The notes below the pieces were generated by a model that ran no database searches, was not told where the DNA came from, and was given only the letters and a program-made list of their open reading frames with translations. Shown one piece after another: positions 27,791 to 37,241 of a stretch of DNA of 64,000 nt (positions are counted from its first letter, which is position 1; each line of letters begins with the position of its first letter). The position numbers were made by a program, and so were the translations under genes. The stretch comes from Eukaryota sp. TZLM1-RC. Taxonomy: Eukaryota; Metamonada: BaSk clade. The stretch is from NCBI GenBank assembly GCA_040285825.1, contig JAUPSS010000002.1:1736001-1800000 (forward strand). Direction: 5' to 3'.

Positions 27791-28440
27791 ATATGATTAA
27801 AGTTGAAACTAAAACATAGTCTTATAATGGTAAATTTGATATGTTTTTGTATATCTAATTTCATCATTTGGTTAATTTTTTCGGCAATCAAGTTCAATTT
27901 TTCAAACAATGCTTTGGTAATTTCATTATTATTTCCTAAAAACGAACCCAAATGACGAATAGCATCAATTGACTATAGTTTGGCTTGAATTTCAATACCA
28001 TCAACTATTGTAGAAACTGGAGAATCTGAAAGTAAAACACATTTGAGTAAGTTAAGTCGGAGGCCAATTTTGTTGAATAATTCTTTAAAAAATACAGGTG
28101 CTTTTTCCACAATCTTTAAGTCACCTATAAGAACAACGTCATCCATATGCGCAATCATTTTTAGCGAAGGAAACATCTCTTGAATTTGCAATAACATGGG
28201 ATGAATGGCCAAACAAAACAAAAGATGTTGTAAAGGTTCTCCTTGTTTTACACCACTTGATGATTTCAAAACGGAATCACCAAAATGCAAAATAGAATTT
28301 GTGCTATATGTTGTTTGAAAATAGGGCATTAATTCTAGCAAATATTGTAACAAAGCACCATGAATACTGCAACGACTAATTGAATTGAATGTATTGCTGA
28401 AATCCAAAGACAAACAAACATTGGATTGTTGATCGAAACT
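27780..28440 (-). mobile_element. LINE reverse-transcriptase palm fragment
   Basis: The minus strand from 28413 encodes LDFSNTFNSISRCSIHGALLQ, SSGVKQGEPLQHLLFCLAI and IAHMDDVVLIGD, the conserved RT palm blocks. The catalytic YxDD is read as HMDD. After a break it continues RHLGSFLGNN...KLDIQKHIKFTIIRLC. It is the palm region missing from the G copies elsewhere, and joins the family G 3' portion at about 27785. Confidence 0.8.
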
Positions 28441-29495
28441 GCATGAAATTATACAACATTAGTGTGAAGTCTGTCATCTTTGTTGATTAATGAAACGATC
28501 ATATTGACAGTCACCTCATTGTCGAAAACCAGAAAAGATGATGAAACGTAGTTCTTTCTGGTTCAAATAAGAAAAAAAATAACAAACAAAGTACAAAATA
28601 GTATTTCCAAAACCAGTTGAATAGTAATTATTGAAACTTGAACCAAAAGACTGTGACTCACTTTCATGGATTTCTACTCACAGAAAGTTCCCTGGTTAGT
28701 CTGAGGATATTTCACAGCATAGTTTAGAATCAATTTACATTTTTTCTCCAAAACATTTTGTAATTAATTTGTACTTACAATGTATTCTTTTTCAAACCTA
28801 CAGGTTGATTCTGAAACTGTGTTCTGTTAATTCAGTGCTCTGTTAATTAAATAAATAAAAATAAGAATTCACTCAAATGATTTTTTTTCAATTTTATTTT
28901 CAATACAAACAAAAAAATTGATTTGAATTATTTTAAATGTAAAGTCTGACACTTTCAAAAACTATCAAATATTTTGATGACAAGCTGTAAGCCCTATTCA
29001 AAAATTGATAAATATCGACTTAAACCAAATACGTTCTGAACAAGGAAATCTAAAAAAACTATTTTAAAACAAAAAGTTGAACAACTAGAATGGTAATGAT
29101 AATTTTTTCCAAATTAAAGTAGGTATTGGTGGTAATCTTAACAATAGTCTGCTTTCACTATATGTAATCAAGACCAATTATAAAATAAAAAACAACCCTG
29201 AGTTAAATAAAACTAGAAAAAAATAATAAAATAAAATTCAGCGACGGCAACACACGTGGAACTAAATGATTTCATAGTAGTAGTCAAGTATTACTTATAA
29301 ACAATATGATTTGAATTAACATGTAATTTAAAAGAACAAGACAAATAGATGTCATGGAGTCAAAATACCAATAAGGCAACTGAAAACAAAGAGTGTAATA
29401 ACAGACAATAAAAAAGCATTTTTGAAAACAAAAAGGGTCACCTCTAAACCAGTAAAAAATATTTCATTGTTATTGTGTAGTTAGAAGACGAATGG
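28441..29495. other. Long AT-rich intergenic region, no feature seen
   Basis: Over 1 kb with no open frame of note, no recognisable transposon blocks and no tRNA or rRNA. Poly-A/T runs are frequent around 28850-29230. Confidence 0.6.
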
Positions 29496-29957
29496 TTACT
29501 TTGATTGGTTTTTCATCATCTGAAATGATGTTCTTTGATGTAAAAAAGCTTCGATACGTTGGTTACAGTCCAATATATCAGTTCTCTGCTCCATGAGATC
29601 GAGAAGAGAGCGGATTGCATTCTGGTCTGTTTCTAGTCGTTGTTTGACAACCATATGTTCTTCTAATTTTTGAAAAGGAGAATCAGTGGACAAAGATCTA
29701 TTGCAGACAGAATTAGCGAGTGGCTTAGCACCAGACACAATGTCATATCCAGCATTCTTTGGATTGGTGCGAAGTTGTATTGAATTGCCACAGACAGAGC
29801 AGCTGAAAGACAAAAGCTGAATGTTTGATGACAAGTACTGCCCACACGTAAAATTGTTTGCAGTTACCCTGGTTCCTTTGGCAATTTGATGAGGTGGGTG
29901 TTGCGCTGATCCAAGGCAGTTGACAGTGAAAGGCATTTCAATTCGTACAGGTGTCAT
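29496..29957 (-). CDS. CWC16/YJU2-family splicing factor (CCDC130/Saf4-like)
   Basis: A 153-residue protein is read from ATG 29957 (MTPVRIEMPFTVNC). It matches the conserved core of CWC16 proteins, which act in spliceosome catalytic activation: R(F/I)EMP at the start, then KGTRVTANN, SFSCSVCGNSIQLRTNPKNAGYDIVSGAKPL (the near-invariant C..C...I...TDP.N.dY.i.sGA segment), then a coiled tail. Family members have two Cys pairs binding zinc. Here the second pair is present (CSVC) but the first pair has one Cys only (VNCLGSAQHPP). The N-terminus is shorter than in human CCDC130, and an upstream mini-exon cannot be excluded. It follows RPS21 by about 110 bp. Confidence 0.7.
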   Translation of the reverse strand: MTPVRIEMPFTVNCLGSAQHPPHQIAKGTRVTANNFTCGQYLSSNIQLLSFSCSVCGNSIQLRTNPKNAGYDIVSGAKPLANSVCNRSLSTDSPFQKLEEHMVVKQRLETDQNAIRSLLDLMEQRTDILDCNQRIEAFLHQRTSFQMMKNQSK

Positions 29958-30068
29958 TGAACAGTGACAAAAATTATTACTCGAAACTTTATTTGAAAGC
30001 AGTATCCACAAATATCAACAGTTAATGAACAGGCTTGTGGGAAAACAGGCAACACAATGATAAAGAAA

Positions 30069-30328
30069 CTAGAGGTCCTTGGCAAGGCGAGTGAGATGGT
30101 AGTCACTTTCACCCTTTAGACGTACAAAGCCACAGAGGGCTAAGGGAGTAGATGAACCAGTGAAACGACCAGTTTCATCGATTTGGCCAACATTGATTTG
30201 GATGGAGGCGTGATCCTTAGGACCAAGAATTCTGTTAGTGGCGGAGCTATGATCAGAGTTTCAGAATGTACCATTTACCATTTGCGGGGGACGTAGAGGT
30301 CAACGAACTTTCCTTGATCGTTTTGCAT
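30069..30328 (-). CDS. RPS21: Ribosomal protein eS21 (RPS21), two exons
   Basis: Exon 1 is 30328-30279 ([16 protein letters not shown]) and exon 2 is 30246-30069 (SATNRILGPKDHASIQINV ... GESDYHLTRLAKDL, stop TAG), giving 75 residues. The match to eS21 is strong across the length (human begins [23 protein letters not shown]). The intron, 30278-30247, is only 32 nt, starts GTAAAT, ends ATAG and carries a CTGAT-like branch motif; it splits a Cys codon (TG/C). eS21 is a small-subunit protein on the 40S solvent side, near the mRNA exit region. An AATAAA lies downstream, near the start of the CWC16 gene. Confidence 0.93.
30247..30278 (-). other. 32-nt spliceosomal intron in RPS21
   Basis: GT...AG intron required to join the conserved VPRKC/SATNR segment in frame. 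Its length is near the lower limit for spliceosomal introns. Confidence 0.9.
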
Positions 30329-30385
30329 GATGGAACAAAAAAGGAAAACCGAAAAAAGGAGCCAACTAATTCGGTACCCAAATCC
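30329..30385. promoter_or_regulatory. Compact divergent promoter between RPS21 and SNRNP27
   Basis: Only 57 bp separate the RPS21 start codon (minus strand) from the likely SNRNP27 start (plus strand). The sequence is A-rich on the plus strand (GGAACAAAAAAGGAAAACC). Transcription of both genes must start within or upstream of each other's coding ends, unless SNRNP27 has a more distant 5' exon. Confidence 0.5.
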
Positions 30386-30703
30386 ATGCAACCCACAATT
30401 TCCTCACAGTCTTCACGGAAAAGACGCTCTTCTGAGAGTTTGGCCACACCATATTCTGCTCCAAATAAAGCGGTCAACGTAGAACCTATTGATGAAACGA
30501 TGGTGCATCCTTCAACAGACCCTATCCTTGATGTAATGAAATCACTAGGTTTTCCTGTGTCTTTTTCAACAACCCACAGTAAACACGTTTTTGGTAATAT
30601 CGCTTTTGCTGTCGACATTAAAACAAAACGCAAGTACAGACAATATGTACATAAAAAACGAAATGCGAATAAGGTGGAGGGTGAAGTTATCAGTCGACAT
30701 TAG
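30386..30703 (+). CDS. SNRNP27: U4/U6.U5 tri-snRNP 27 kDa protein (SNRNP27) C-terminal-domain protein
   Basis: 105 residues from ATG 30386 (MQPTISSQSSRKRRSS) to TAG. The C-terminal half, ILDVMKSLGFPVSFSTTHSKHVFGNIAFAVDIKTKRKYRQYVHKK, matches the SNRNP27 signature (MMKLMGF.sFdstKgk.V.gN...a..v..KRKYRQYMNR). The human protein has a long RS-rich N-terminus that here is reduced to a short Arg/Ser patch. The protein is part of the tri-snRNP and affects 5' splice-site choice. The frame is open further upstream, but that part is antisense to RPS21 exon 1, so 30386 is the better start. Confidence 0.75.
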   Translation: MQPTISSQSSRKRRSSESLATPYSAPNKAVNVEPIDETMVHPSTDPILDVMKSLGFPVSFSTTHSKHVFGNIAFAVDIKTKRKYRQYVHKKRNANKVEGEVISRH

Positions 30704-31960
30704 CACCTTGTATTTTGTAATTTCTAAATTGCATTGTTTTCGATTATTCTGAAGTTTGTTGGCGGATTTTCCTCTTGTGAATTTAGCATCAGTTAACACC
30801 AGTTATCTAACGATATTATGAGATATGTTTATTAATTTGGTTTATCATTCAATAAAAAGCACCAATCCCAGTACAAATTGAAGCCCTCTTTCCTGGTGTT
30901 ATACAGACGTTTTCAAATGCATATGCGTCTGTGTCCGTCTGTTTCCTAACAGACAGCGCCCGAACGTCTTCAGACTTGCTTCAGACGTTTTTTTTCTCAC
31001 TGGTTCTTGCAGAAACACTCTATAGAACTCAGCTCTAGTATTAATTTATTTTTGATTACAAATCTTGTTAACAACCTATACTACCACATCAATGGCAACA
31101 TATAAATATAAGCTATAAAGAAAACTATCTAGACATTACGTCACCATCCACATCTATAGAGGCAGCAACTGCAAATTCGTTCTTTGATTAGAAAGCCAGA
31201 TTACCAGTAATGAATTATCGCTAAAAGTGTGGATAAACAGTGTAGATAATCGCCAATGATACACCTACAAAATCAAAGCTCTGGCCTTTCCTTATTTTAG
31301 AATAAAATTGATAATGCTTCTTTTCGAATGTAATCTTCTCTGCGATATTATCATAATCATCTGGTTATGACTAAATTAAAAGAATTGATTCCTGGAACAG
31401 TCACTTTCTAAATCTCAACCAAAAACCTTGACTAATTCTGTTACCTAATAAAACCCCAACAATTGAATGACGGCAGTTTTTCATTATTCACTGGATTAGC
31501 AACTCGCTTGTTATAAAACTCCGAAATGTTGTTCAAAATGGAGTTAATATAACAAGGAAGAGCTTTCAATAACGAAAATACAATTCCAAATCAGAAAATC
31601 AAACGTACGACCAACGTATGATTAAACTTGCATCTTTAAAATTGTCATTACAGAGTTGCAATTTGTTTAACAAAATCGCAGCATTCATTCATCAGCTACA
31701 CAGAGATTTGTTTGTCAAAGTACAGTTATGTTTTTGGATTTGTACTCCCCACGATACAAAGGACTATACTTTAAACCACCACAAATATGAGTACACGATG
31801 ATTTGCATTGAGTAAGATCGAAAATATAATATTGGAATAGAAGTAAAACAATTGTGAATGGAAAGACCATGTATTTTGAGGCTATCTGACAGAAAACGTC
31901 TAACACATAATGAAATTGAGATGATGCAACAGTCATTGAAAACAAGGGAGATGAAGTTAA
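30704..31960. other. Intergenic region with an AGACG/CGTCT cluster
   Basis: No gene is supported. Between 30902 and 30990 the pentamer AGACG or its complement CGTCT occurs many times, including a perfect ACAGACG...CGTCTGT inverted repeat around 30905-30935. The remainder is AT-rich without recognised content. Confidence 0.5.
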
Positions 31961-32287
31961 CTATTTAGCCTTGGCTTGAAGTTCGAACACCTTAGATCTA
32001 CCAATAGAGACCTGGTGCTTGTACTTACATTGCGAACATTCTAAACGAAGAAGGATCTTCTTGGTGGTCTTAGCTTTCTTGTGGAAGATAGGCTTGGTCT
32101 GACCTCCAAAACCAGATTGCTTTCTGCGGTATCTACGTTCACCTATCGTAAGAAATTGAGACATCTACTTACCTTGGGCGTTGGGACGACGCTTACCAGC
32201 CTTAGACTGGGAGATTTTGTGTTCCGTATGCTTGTTGCATGATGGGTTGTGACAATGAGTCCTTTTAGTTTTGGGCCAGACTACCAT
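31961..32287 (-). CDS. RPL36A: Ribosomal protein eL42 (RPL36A/RPL44), two exons
   Basis: Exon 1 (32287-32173) encodes [25 protein letters not shown]...RRPNAQ and exon 2 (32142-31961) encodes [20 protein letters not shown] ... [24 protein letters not shown], total 98 residues, stop TAG. The block [23 protein letters not shown] is diagnostic for eL42. The zinc site is C..C in exon 1 and C..C in exon 2; the second pair is CSQC, two residues shorter than the CVEPNC form. The 30-nt intron (32172-32143) starts GTAAGT and ends ATAG. eL42 lines the E site of the 60S subunit. Confidence 0.93.
32143..32172 (-). other. 30-nt spliceosomal intron in eL42 gene
   Basis: Consensus donor GTAAGT and acceptor GATAG, placed by the conserved protein on both sides. 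It is similar in size to the RPS21 intron. Confidence 0.9.
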
Positions 32288-32455
32288 TTGCTGAGGTGAA
32301 AAAAAGGAAAATCATACACAAACGAAGAAAAGAAAGACCTTACATACTTTTTCACTCTTTAACCTTATCCACAAATGCTATATATTTGGAACAATGACGA
32401 GACACATACAACACTCTGTGATGCATATTGAATATAAGAAATATACGAGCGACTT

Positions 32456-33574
32456 TTAGTGATCTATTTTATTTAATTCGTTGACGACTAGAGTAATGTG
32501 TGGACGATCAAACGGATTAATCGCCATCATTGACATGATCAATGAATGATATTCATATGGAATTGAATCCGCAAAACTTGAAAACAAGGAGGCACCTCCA
32601 TCTACTTCTCTTGCTTCAACTACTTCTGAAGGTTCATCATAATATTCAGTGTAAGGATTGGTTTTGGACAACAATGAGAATGCAATGCAACCCAGTACAA
32701 ATATGTCTGACGCTTTCGAAAATTGAGCCAATGGATTATTAAATATTTCAGGAGGTGAGTATATCACAAATCCCCAATTGTTATACAAATCTGCAGATCC
32801 ATACTGTGCAATTTTCCAAATGAAGAATTCGGGCAGTTGTAGTCTAACATCAACAACTTTCTCATCCTTCAGGGTAAGCCAAATAGTTTCAGGTGTTACT
32901 AATCCCAGGTTATTTGTATAATTATGAATGAATTGGAATATATCAACCAATTGTTTGATAATATTATAGATTTCAGATAGTCGAGGATTCACTTCACTTA
33001 CGAAACGACGGTCCATCCATTCTTGAAGAGTACAATGGAGAGTGGAATAGACAATTCCAGGGGGATTATGTGTAACACCAACCACCTTGAGTAAATGGTC
33101 GCAATTGGCGAAAACTGCATTGTAAACTACAAACATTGCATCAACAGTGTCTTGCACATCAGCGATTAATGAATGTGGAAAACAATCCTCCAAACGAAAT
33201 TGCTGCCATAAAACATCCTGTCCACGATAACGTGCTAGAAATTGATAAGAAGCTATAGTTGAACCACTTTGTGAAGTGATTTTTAAACTAGTGTTGTGAA
33301 TCTCAAGTATTTTTGCAGGAAGTGAATTAAGAATTCGTTCCAATGGAGCGTTCACTGCATGGTTCTGTCCAATGAGAACCTTATTGCAACAAAAAGACTT
33401 CAGGGATTTAGATTTGCTGTATTCATTAAATGACCTATCATAGCATGTTCTACAGTGGTTATGACCACATGGTAAGACTATTGGCGATTGAAGAAGATGA
33501 GGTAAACCAGTTGAGCAAATAAAGTCTGCGATTGAAAAAGGCATCAAGAACAAAAATTGATAAAGAAAAAACAA
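32456..33574 (-). CDS. RING-like finger fused to a pseudokinase domain
   Basis: A 372-residue frame; the better start may be the second Met (33541, MPFSIADFIC). Residues ~18-70 hold a partial RING (IVLPCGHNHCRTCYDRSF ... FCCNKVL) in which the first Cys pair is incomplete (FICSTG). Residues ~110-370 resemble a protein-kinase fold: YSTLHCTLQEWM (hinge), IVDIFQFIHNY, VTPETIWL in place of HRDLKPENI, no DFG, then IYSPPEIF (APE), SDIFVLGCIAFSLLSKTNPY (subdomain IX) and MSMMAINPFDRPHITL (subdomain XI Arg). Missing HRD and DFG make catalysis unlikely. It could be an E3 ligase that uses a dead kinase to bind substrate; that is inference. Confidence 0.65.
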   Translation of the reverse strand: MFFLYQFLFLMPFSIADFICSTGLPHLLQSPIVLPCGHNHCRTCYDRSFNEYSKSKSLKSFCCNKVLIGQNHAVNAPLERILNSLPAKILEIHNTSLKITSQSGSTIASYQFLARYRGQDVLWQQFRLEDCFPHSLIADVQDTVDAMFVVYNAVFANCDHLLKVVGVTHNPPGIVYSTLHCTLQEWMDRRFVSEVNPRLSEIYNIIKQLVDIFQFIHNYTNNLGLVTPETIWLTLKDEKVVDVRLQLPEFFIWKIAQYGSADLYNNWGFVIYSPPEIFNNPLAQFSKASDIFVLGCIAFSLLSKTNPYTEYYDEPSEVVEAREVDGGASLFSSFADSIPYEYHSLIMSMMAINPFDRPHITLVVNELNKIDH

Positions 33575-33754
33575 TTCATTGATTCAACACAACAGTTTCA
33601 ACAATAGTTCATGGTATTGAAATTAAACCAAGTTATATTCAATTGATGCTATTTTTCATTGGGGTTCGTTGTGAGGAAATAATGATACAGTTACCAAAGA
33701 ATTGTTTGATTAGTTGAATTCAATTTCTGATAAAATTGACCAATTGATGAAATT

Positions 33755-33975
33755 GACTGTACAGAAACTTTTTGAATGACTTCCAAAAAATCGTTCAAGA
33801 AAAAACAATGAAAAGATTTGATATTTTTTATGGCGTTCTCGAATTCAATTTGCCATTATTAATAGATTACCTCGGTTTTTCAATCAAATAAGAGGAGCTT
33901 TAGCTAGACAGCAAGCAGATCAAGATTTTGTAGAGGAAATCTTGGTTCAATGATATTCGTCCCATTAGTTAAGAA
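33755..33975 (+). mobile_element. LINE family G 3'-terminal fragment
   Basis: The plus strand carries the terminal block (TGACTTCCAAAAAATCGTTCAAG... through AGCAAGCAGATCAAGATTTTGTAGAGG and the ATTAGTTA-type end), nearly identical to 50385-50590 with small indels. It is immediately followed by another G fragment from about 34110. Confidence 0.75.
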
Positions 33976-34109
33976 TTAATTTAATTAAGTGTGCATGCTC
34001 AATAAATATATACATGTACAGAAACATATCAATTTTTCCATTATAAGATTTTGATTCAATTCCAACTTGAATCAAATATTTCAAATCCCTCATCTGTAGG
34101 CCTATAGCC

Positions 34110-35135
34110 CAGAAGTTCAATGAATTACGTGCAAATGTTTTGTCACATCTACTAGGAAGTAAAATGTTCCAACTTCTGAGCATGCTTATCTTAGTCCACA
34201 TTATGGCGGTTTAGGTTGGACAAAGGCCTCTATTCTTACTTCATGTGCTTTTGTTGGGGATGTAGAAATGCATTATTTCAGTTTTCTGAAAGATTTGCAG
34301 ATTTGGAAGATTTTTTAATGAAAAGCCAAAGTTCTACTTTTTTTGCATCAAATGAAGAAATTTTACAAATCGATGTAGAAAAATGGAGTCGATTATTTCC
34401 CCAATCATTTAACTGTAATATTCCTGAAAAGAATTAATTAAATTTAAAATACACTCTTTGAACAATAAAGGAACGATTGACTGGAATCAAGATCTTCACT
34501 CATTGTTATTAGAGAAAAGTGTTTGTGAAAATCAGTCATCAGATTCTTCACTGTTTGTGACCATTGTGCCACGAAGATTTGAACTGTGTGCTAATAATGA
34601 AGCGTTTGTAACAAAAATGAGATTATATTTGAATATTCCCTTAATCAATTATTATTAAAAAAATGGATTTGCTTGAATTCCCCTCAGCTCACTTTGCGTC
34701 ATGCCATAAATTGTTCGAAATTGATAACTTCCCGTTCTTCATTACATGATGCTGTTAGAAACACTGTTTTTAATATGGCTCGAACTGCAAGAATTTCGTT
34801 TATCAAAGAACCTCTGCCGAAGGAAACACTGTCATTGACTAATTCCGGTTCTGATGATAGAGGTGATGTATACTGTGATTGGATTGAGAACTCTGAAGCT
34901 GTTGTTGACTTATTCTCCTGTAATGTTGCAAATGACACTTTGGTTCAAAGAAGAAAACTTAATTTTGTAAGTGCGTTTGAATTTAAAGCTAAAGAAAAAC
35001 ATAGAAAATATGACAAAGATATTGAAGAAGCTAATGCTGATAGAAATAGACCACTTGTTTTTTTTACTGTTTTTCCATTTTCTATAAATGGAAGACTATC
35101 AGTAGAAGCAGGAACTTTTTTGAATGCTTTACAGA
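34110..35135 (+). mobile_element. LINE family G fragment (5' truncated, frameshifted)
   Basis: Plus-strand frames follow the family order: HYGGLGWTKASI region near 34200, FQFSERFADLEDFLM, EKWSRLFPQSFNCNIPEKN, then SSDSSLFVTIVPRRFELCANNEAFVTKMRLYLN, NSPQLTLRHAINC, RGDVYCDWIENSEAVVDLF and KEKHRKYDKDIEEANADRNRPLV. It stops within the SINGRLSVEAGTFLNAL block at about 35135, where MULE transposase sequence begins. Confidence 0.8.
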
Positions 35136-35247
35136 AACTGCATCCGATGCATCATCAATGCACTGTCGTAGAGTTTACCCTATTGTTTTTGGTGTTTGTG
35201 AAATGGAGAACGATACTTTATACAACAGGTGAAAGCAATCTTGATAT
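35136..35247 (+). mobile_element. MULE (Mutator-like) transposase fragment, left part
   Basis: A frame reads SSMHCRRVYPIVFGVCEMENDTLYN, matching the MULE transposase block (PiayavvE.En). It is cut at the ATAT target duplication of the Ty3/Gypsy element and continues at 42669. Confidence 0.6.
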
Positions 35248-35402
35248 TGATGATCTGTGGGGGTTAGACATTGAGTATACCTTAAATGTAATTTATTACG
35301 AGGAAATAAGGATTTCCCCAAACTTAAGCGCATGGGCGCAATGATACAAATACTATTAATAAACTATAACTAAACTATTATAAATATTATCCAAGGCTAA
35401 CA
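35248..35402 (-). repeat. 3' LTR of the Ty3/Gypsy element
   Basis: 155 bp, identical to 42510-42664. The integrase frame ends inside it at 35387. Confidence 0.95.
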
Positions 35403-36752
35403 CTGCCCTTTCTTCTTTTCGAGCGTCGAGGCCTGATAGGAGTTGGATTAACATTATTGTTAATATTATCAGAACGACGTTTACGGCGTGAAGGACGAGA
35501 GCGAGTATTAGAAACAGACTTGGAGAATTCTTTATAGGCAGAGGTGTTTTGAACAGTCGAAACCAGCTCAGTGGTGATATGATTGCCAGGCCATTGGACT
35601 TGACAGTAACCACCATCCTGACTGAGGACTTTCTGGATCACGTGCTCTTCTGCATCGCCAGCAGCAACCCAGGAGTGAAGTTCATCATCTACTGGTAAAC
35701 TGGAATGCCAAGGTTGGAGGTGCTTCACACTGGCTTTAACGACCATACCAGTACACAGGTTCTTGATGTCAGCTGTGGAGGTAGAGGGTGTGTCAATAAC
35801 TAAGAATGGTCCTTTGTAGTTACCATGTAACTTAGCAGTGGAAGACGAAGCTCGTTTGACCAATTGGCCAGGAGAGAAAGGGTTGGCTTCGATTTGGGAA
35901 TCACGAGGAGGAGCCTTGGAAGCTTGACGAAGCTCTGCTTCCTCCTGTTTCTTCTTCAATCTGGCAAATTTGGATTGAATGTTGTTGATGTAGGTTGACT
36001 CAGACGTTGAGCTTTCGAGGGTCTCTATGATTTTGCCGGGGTCAGCTCTTGGGCTAAAATCTGAACCAAACATGAGCTCGTATGGAGAGTAACCTGTAAT
36101 CGAACTCTTGGATGAGTTGATTAACAATTGTACATAGGGTATGTACTCTGACCATGCGTCGTAGGCGTTAAAATCTACGAGCAGCTTCCTCAAATTCTGC
36201 AAAATGTCACGGTGACGGCGTTCGACTAAACCGTTGGACTGAGAGAAGTGAGGGACGGACTTTGAGACCTCTATGCCCAAAAACTCACATAGAGCGTCGA
36301 AGACAGCTTTAGAGAACTCAGGACCGTTGTCACTATGAACTATGAACGGGATCCCGAATATCGCGCATACCTTCCATATGAGAGCGTCAGCAGTAAGGTT
36401 GGCGTTGAGTTCTTTGAGAGGGACTATGATAGTGAACCTCGTGAAGCTATCCACAAATACAAGAATGTATCTGTGGCCGTCTTGATCTTCAGGAAGAGGA
36501 CCAATGACGTCGACGTTAACTCGTGCGAATGGTCTGTCAGCCCACAAGGAACCAGTTGTAGGGACATGCAGTTTGGGGACTGCTGCTGTCTTCTGACAGG
36601 AGGGGCATTCTTGGACGTGCTTGGTCATGTCTGAAAGCATGTTAGGCCACCAGTAGTCGCTGTTCTTGAGTCTGAGGAGACTTTCTGCCTTACTGGGGTG
36701 GCCACCTTGCGGGAGTCCATGTAGAAGGTTAAGCGTATCCTTAACCAGTGAT
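35387..36752 (-). CDS. Integrase region of the Ty3/Gypsy pol
   Basis: From about 36752 the frame reads LHGLPQGGHPSKAESLL...MTKHVQECPSCQK, the HHCC zinc domain. The catalytic core has D in NVDVIGPLPEDQDGHRYI, D in VHSDNGPEF and E in LVERRHRDI (D,D-35-E type). The C-terminal part, FSPGQLVKRASSSTAKLHGNYKGPFLVI, is the GPY/F module, and the tail is Arg/Lys-rich (RPSRRKRRSD; RPRRSKRRKG). The frame is shifted relative to the RNase H part just upstream, so a full Pol needs recoding or this copy is defective. Confidence 0.9.
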
Positions 36753-37241
36753 TGAGGAATTCACGATCTTGTGCTCTGGAGTCAGATAAAGATCTAGACG
36801 ACTATCCAAAGTACAGTTGTTAAATGAGGTGTCCTGGATAGCGAGGGCTCGCTTCTGTTCGGACCTGATCTTGCAGAGCCATGGCTCGAAGAGTGGAAGG
36901 TCATTGGAGCATCTGTCTTGAAGGATGAGCACCTTCTCAAATGTATGGAGATCTTCAACGAAGCATCTCTCTGACTCAGTTTCGTCAATCCTATTTGTGT
37001 AGTAGATAGGGTGAAACTCTTGGTCATTAGAATGTACCAGGTGGTTGATGGTATGATTGTCTTGGGGCGGTACTATCCTAGATAGCATGTCTGCCCAATG
37101 GTTCTCTTCCCCTTTTGTATGAACTATGTCGAATAGGAACTCAGAAAAGATGGGAAGCCACCTTCTGACTATTCTGTTTTTGTTCGGAGCGGTGAGCATG
37201 TAAGTAAGGTTTTGGTGATCTGTGAAAATGATCAGGCGCCT
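36741..37241 (-). CDS. RNase H C-terminal part and linker of the Ty3/Gypsy pol
   Basis: Directly after the TGA at the end of the upstream frame, the same phase continues RRLIIFTDHQNLTYMLTAPNKNRIVRRWLPIFSEFLFDIVHTKGEENHWADMLSRI. This is the RNase H DH.....l....R..RW...L..f...I.h..G..N..AD.LSR segment. It then runs through a linker to a stop at 36741, near the integrase zinc domain. The TGA falls between two intact halves of RNase H, so it is likely a point mutation or read through. Confidence 0.85.
   Translation of the reverse strand, partial: RRLIIFTDHQNLTYMLTAPNKNRIVRRWLPIFSEFLFDIVHTKGEENHWADMLSRIVPPQDNHTINHLVHSNDQEFHPIYYTNRIDETESERCFVEDLHTFEKVLILQDRCSNDLPLFEPWLCKIRSEQKRALAIQDTSFNNCTLDSRLDLYLTPEHKIVNSSITG

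Noticed and set aside
30266-30385. A GDVEVN stretch resembling a 2A motif at the start of a plus-strand frame
   Set aside because: It is antisense to RPS21 exon 1 and its intron, and lacks the NPGP core. It is coincidence.
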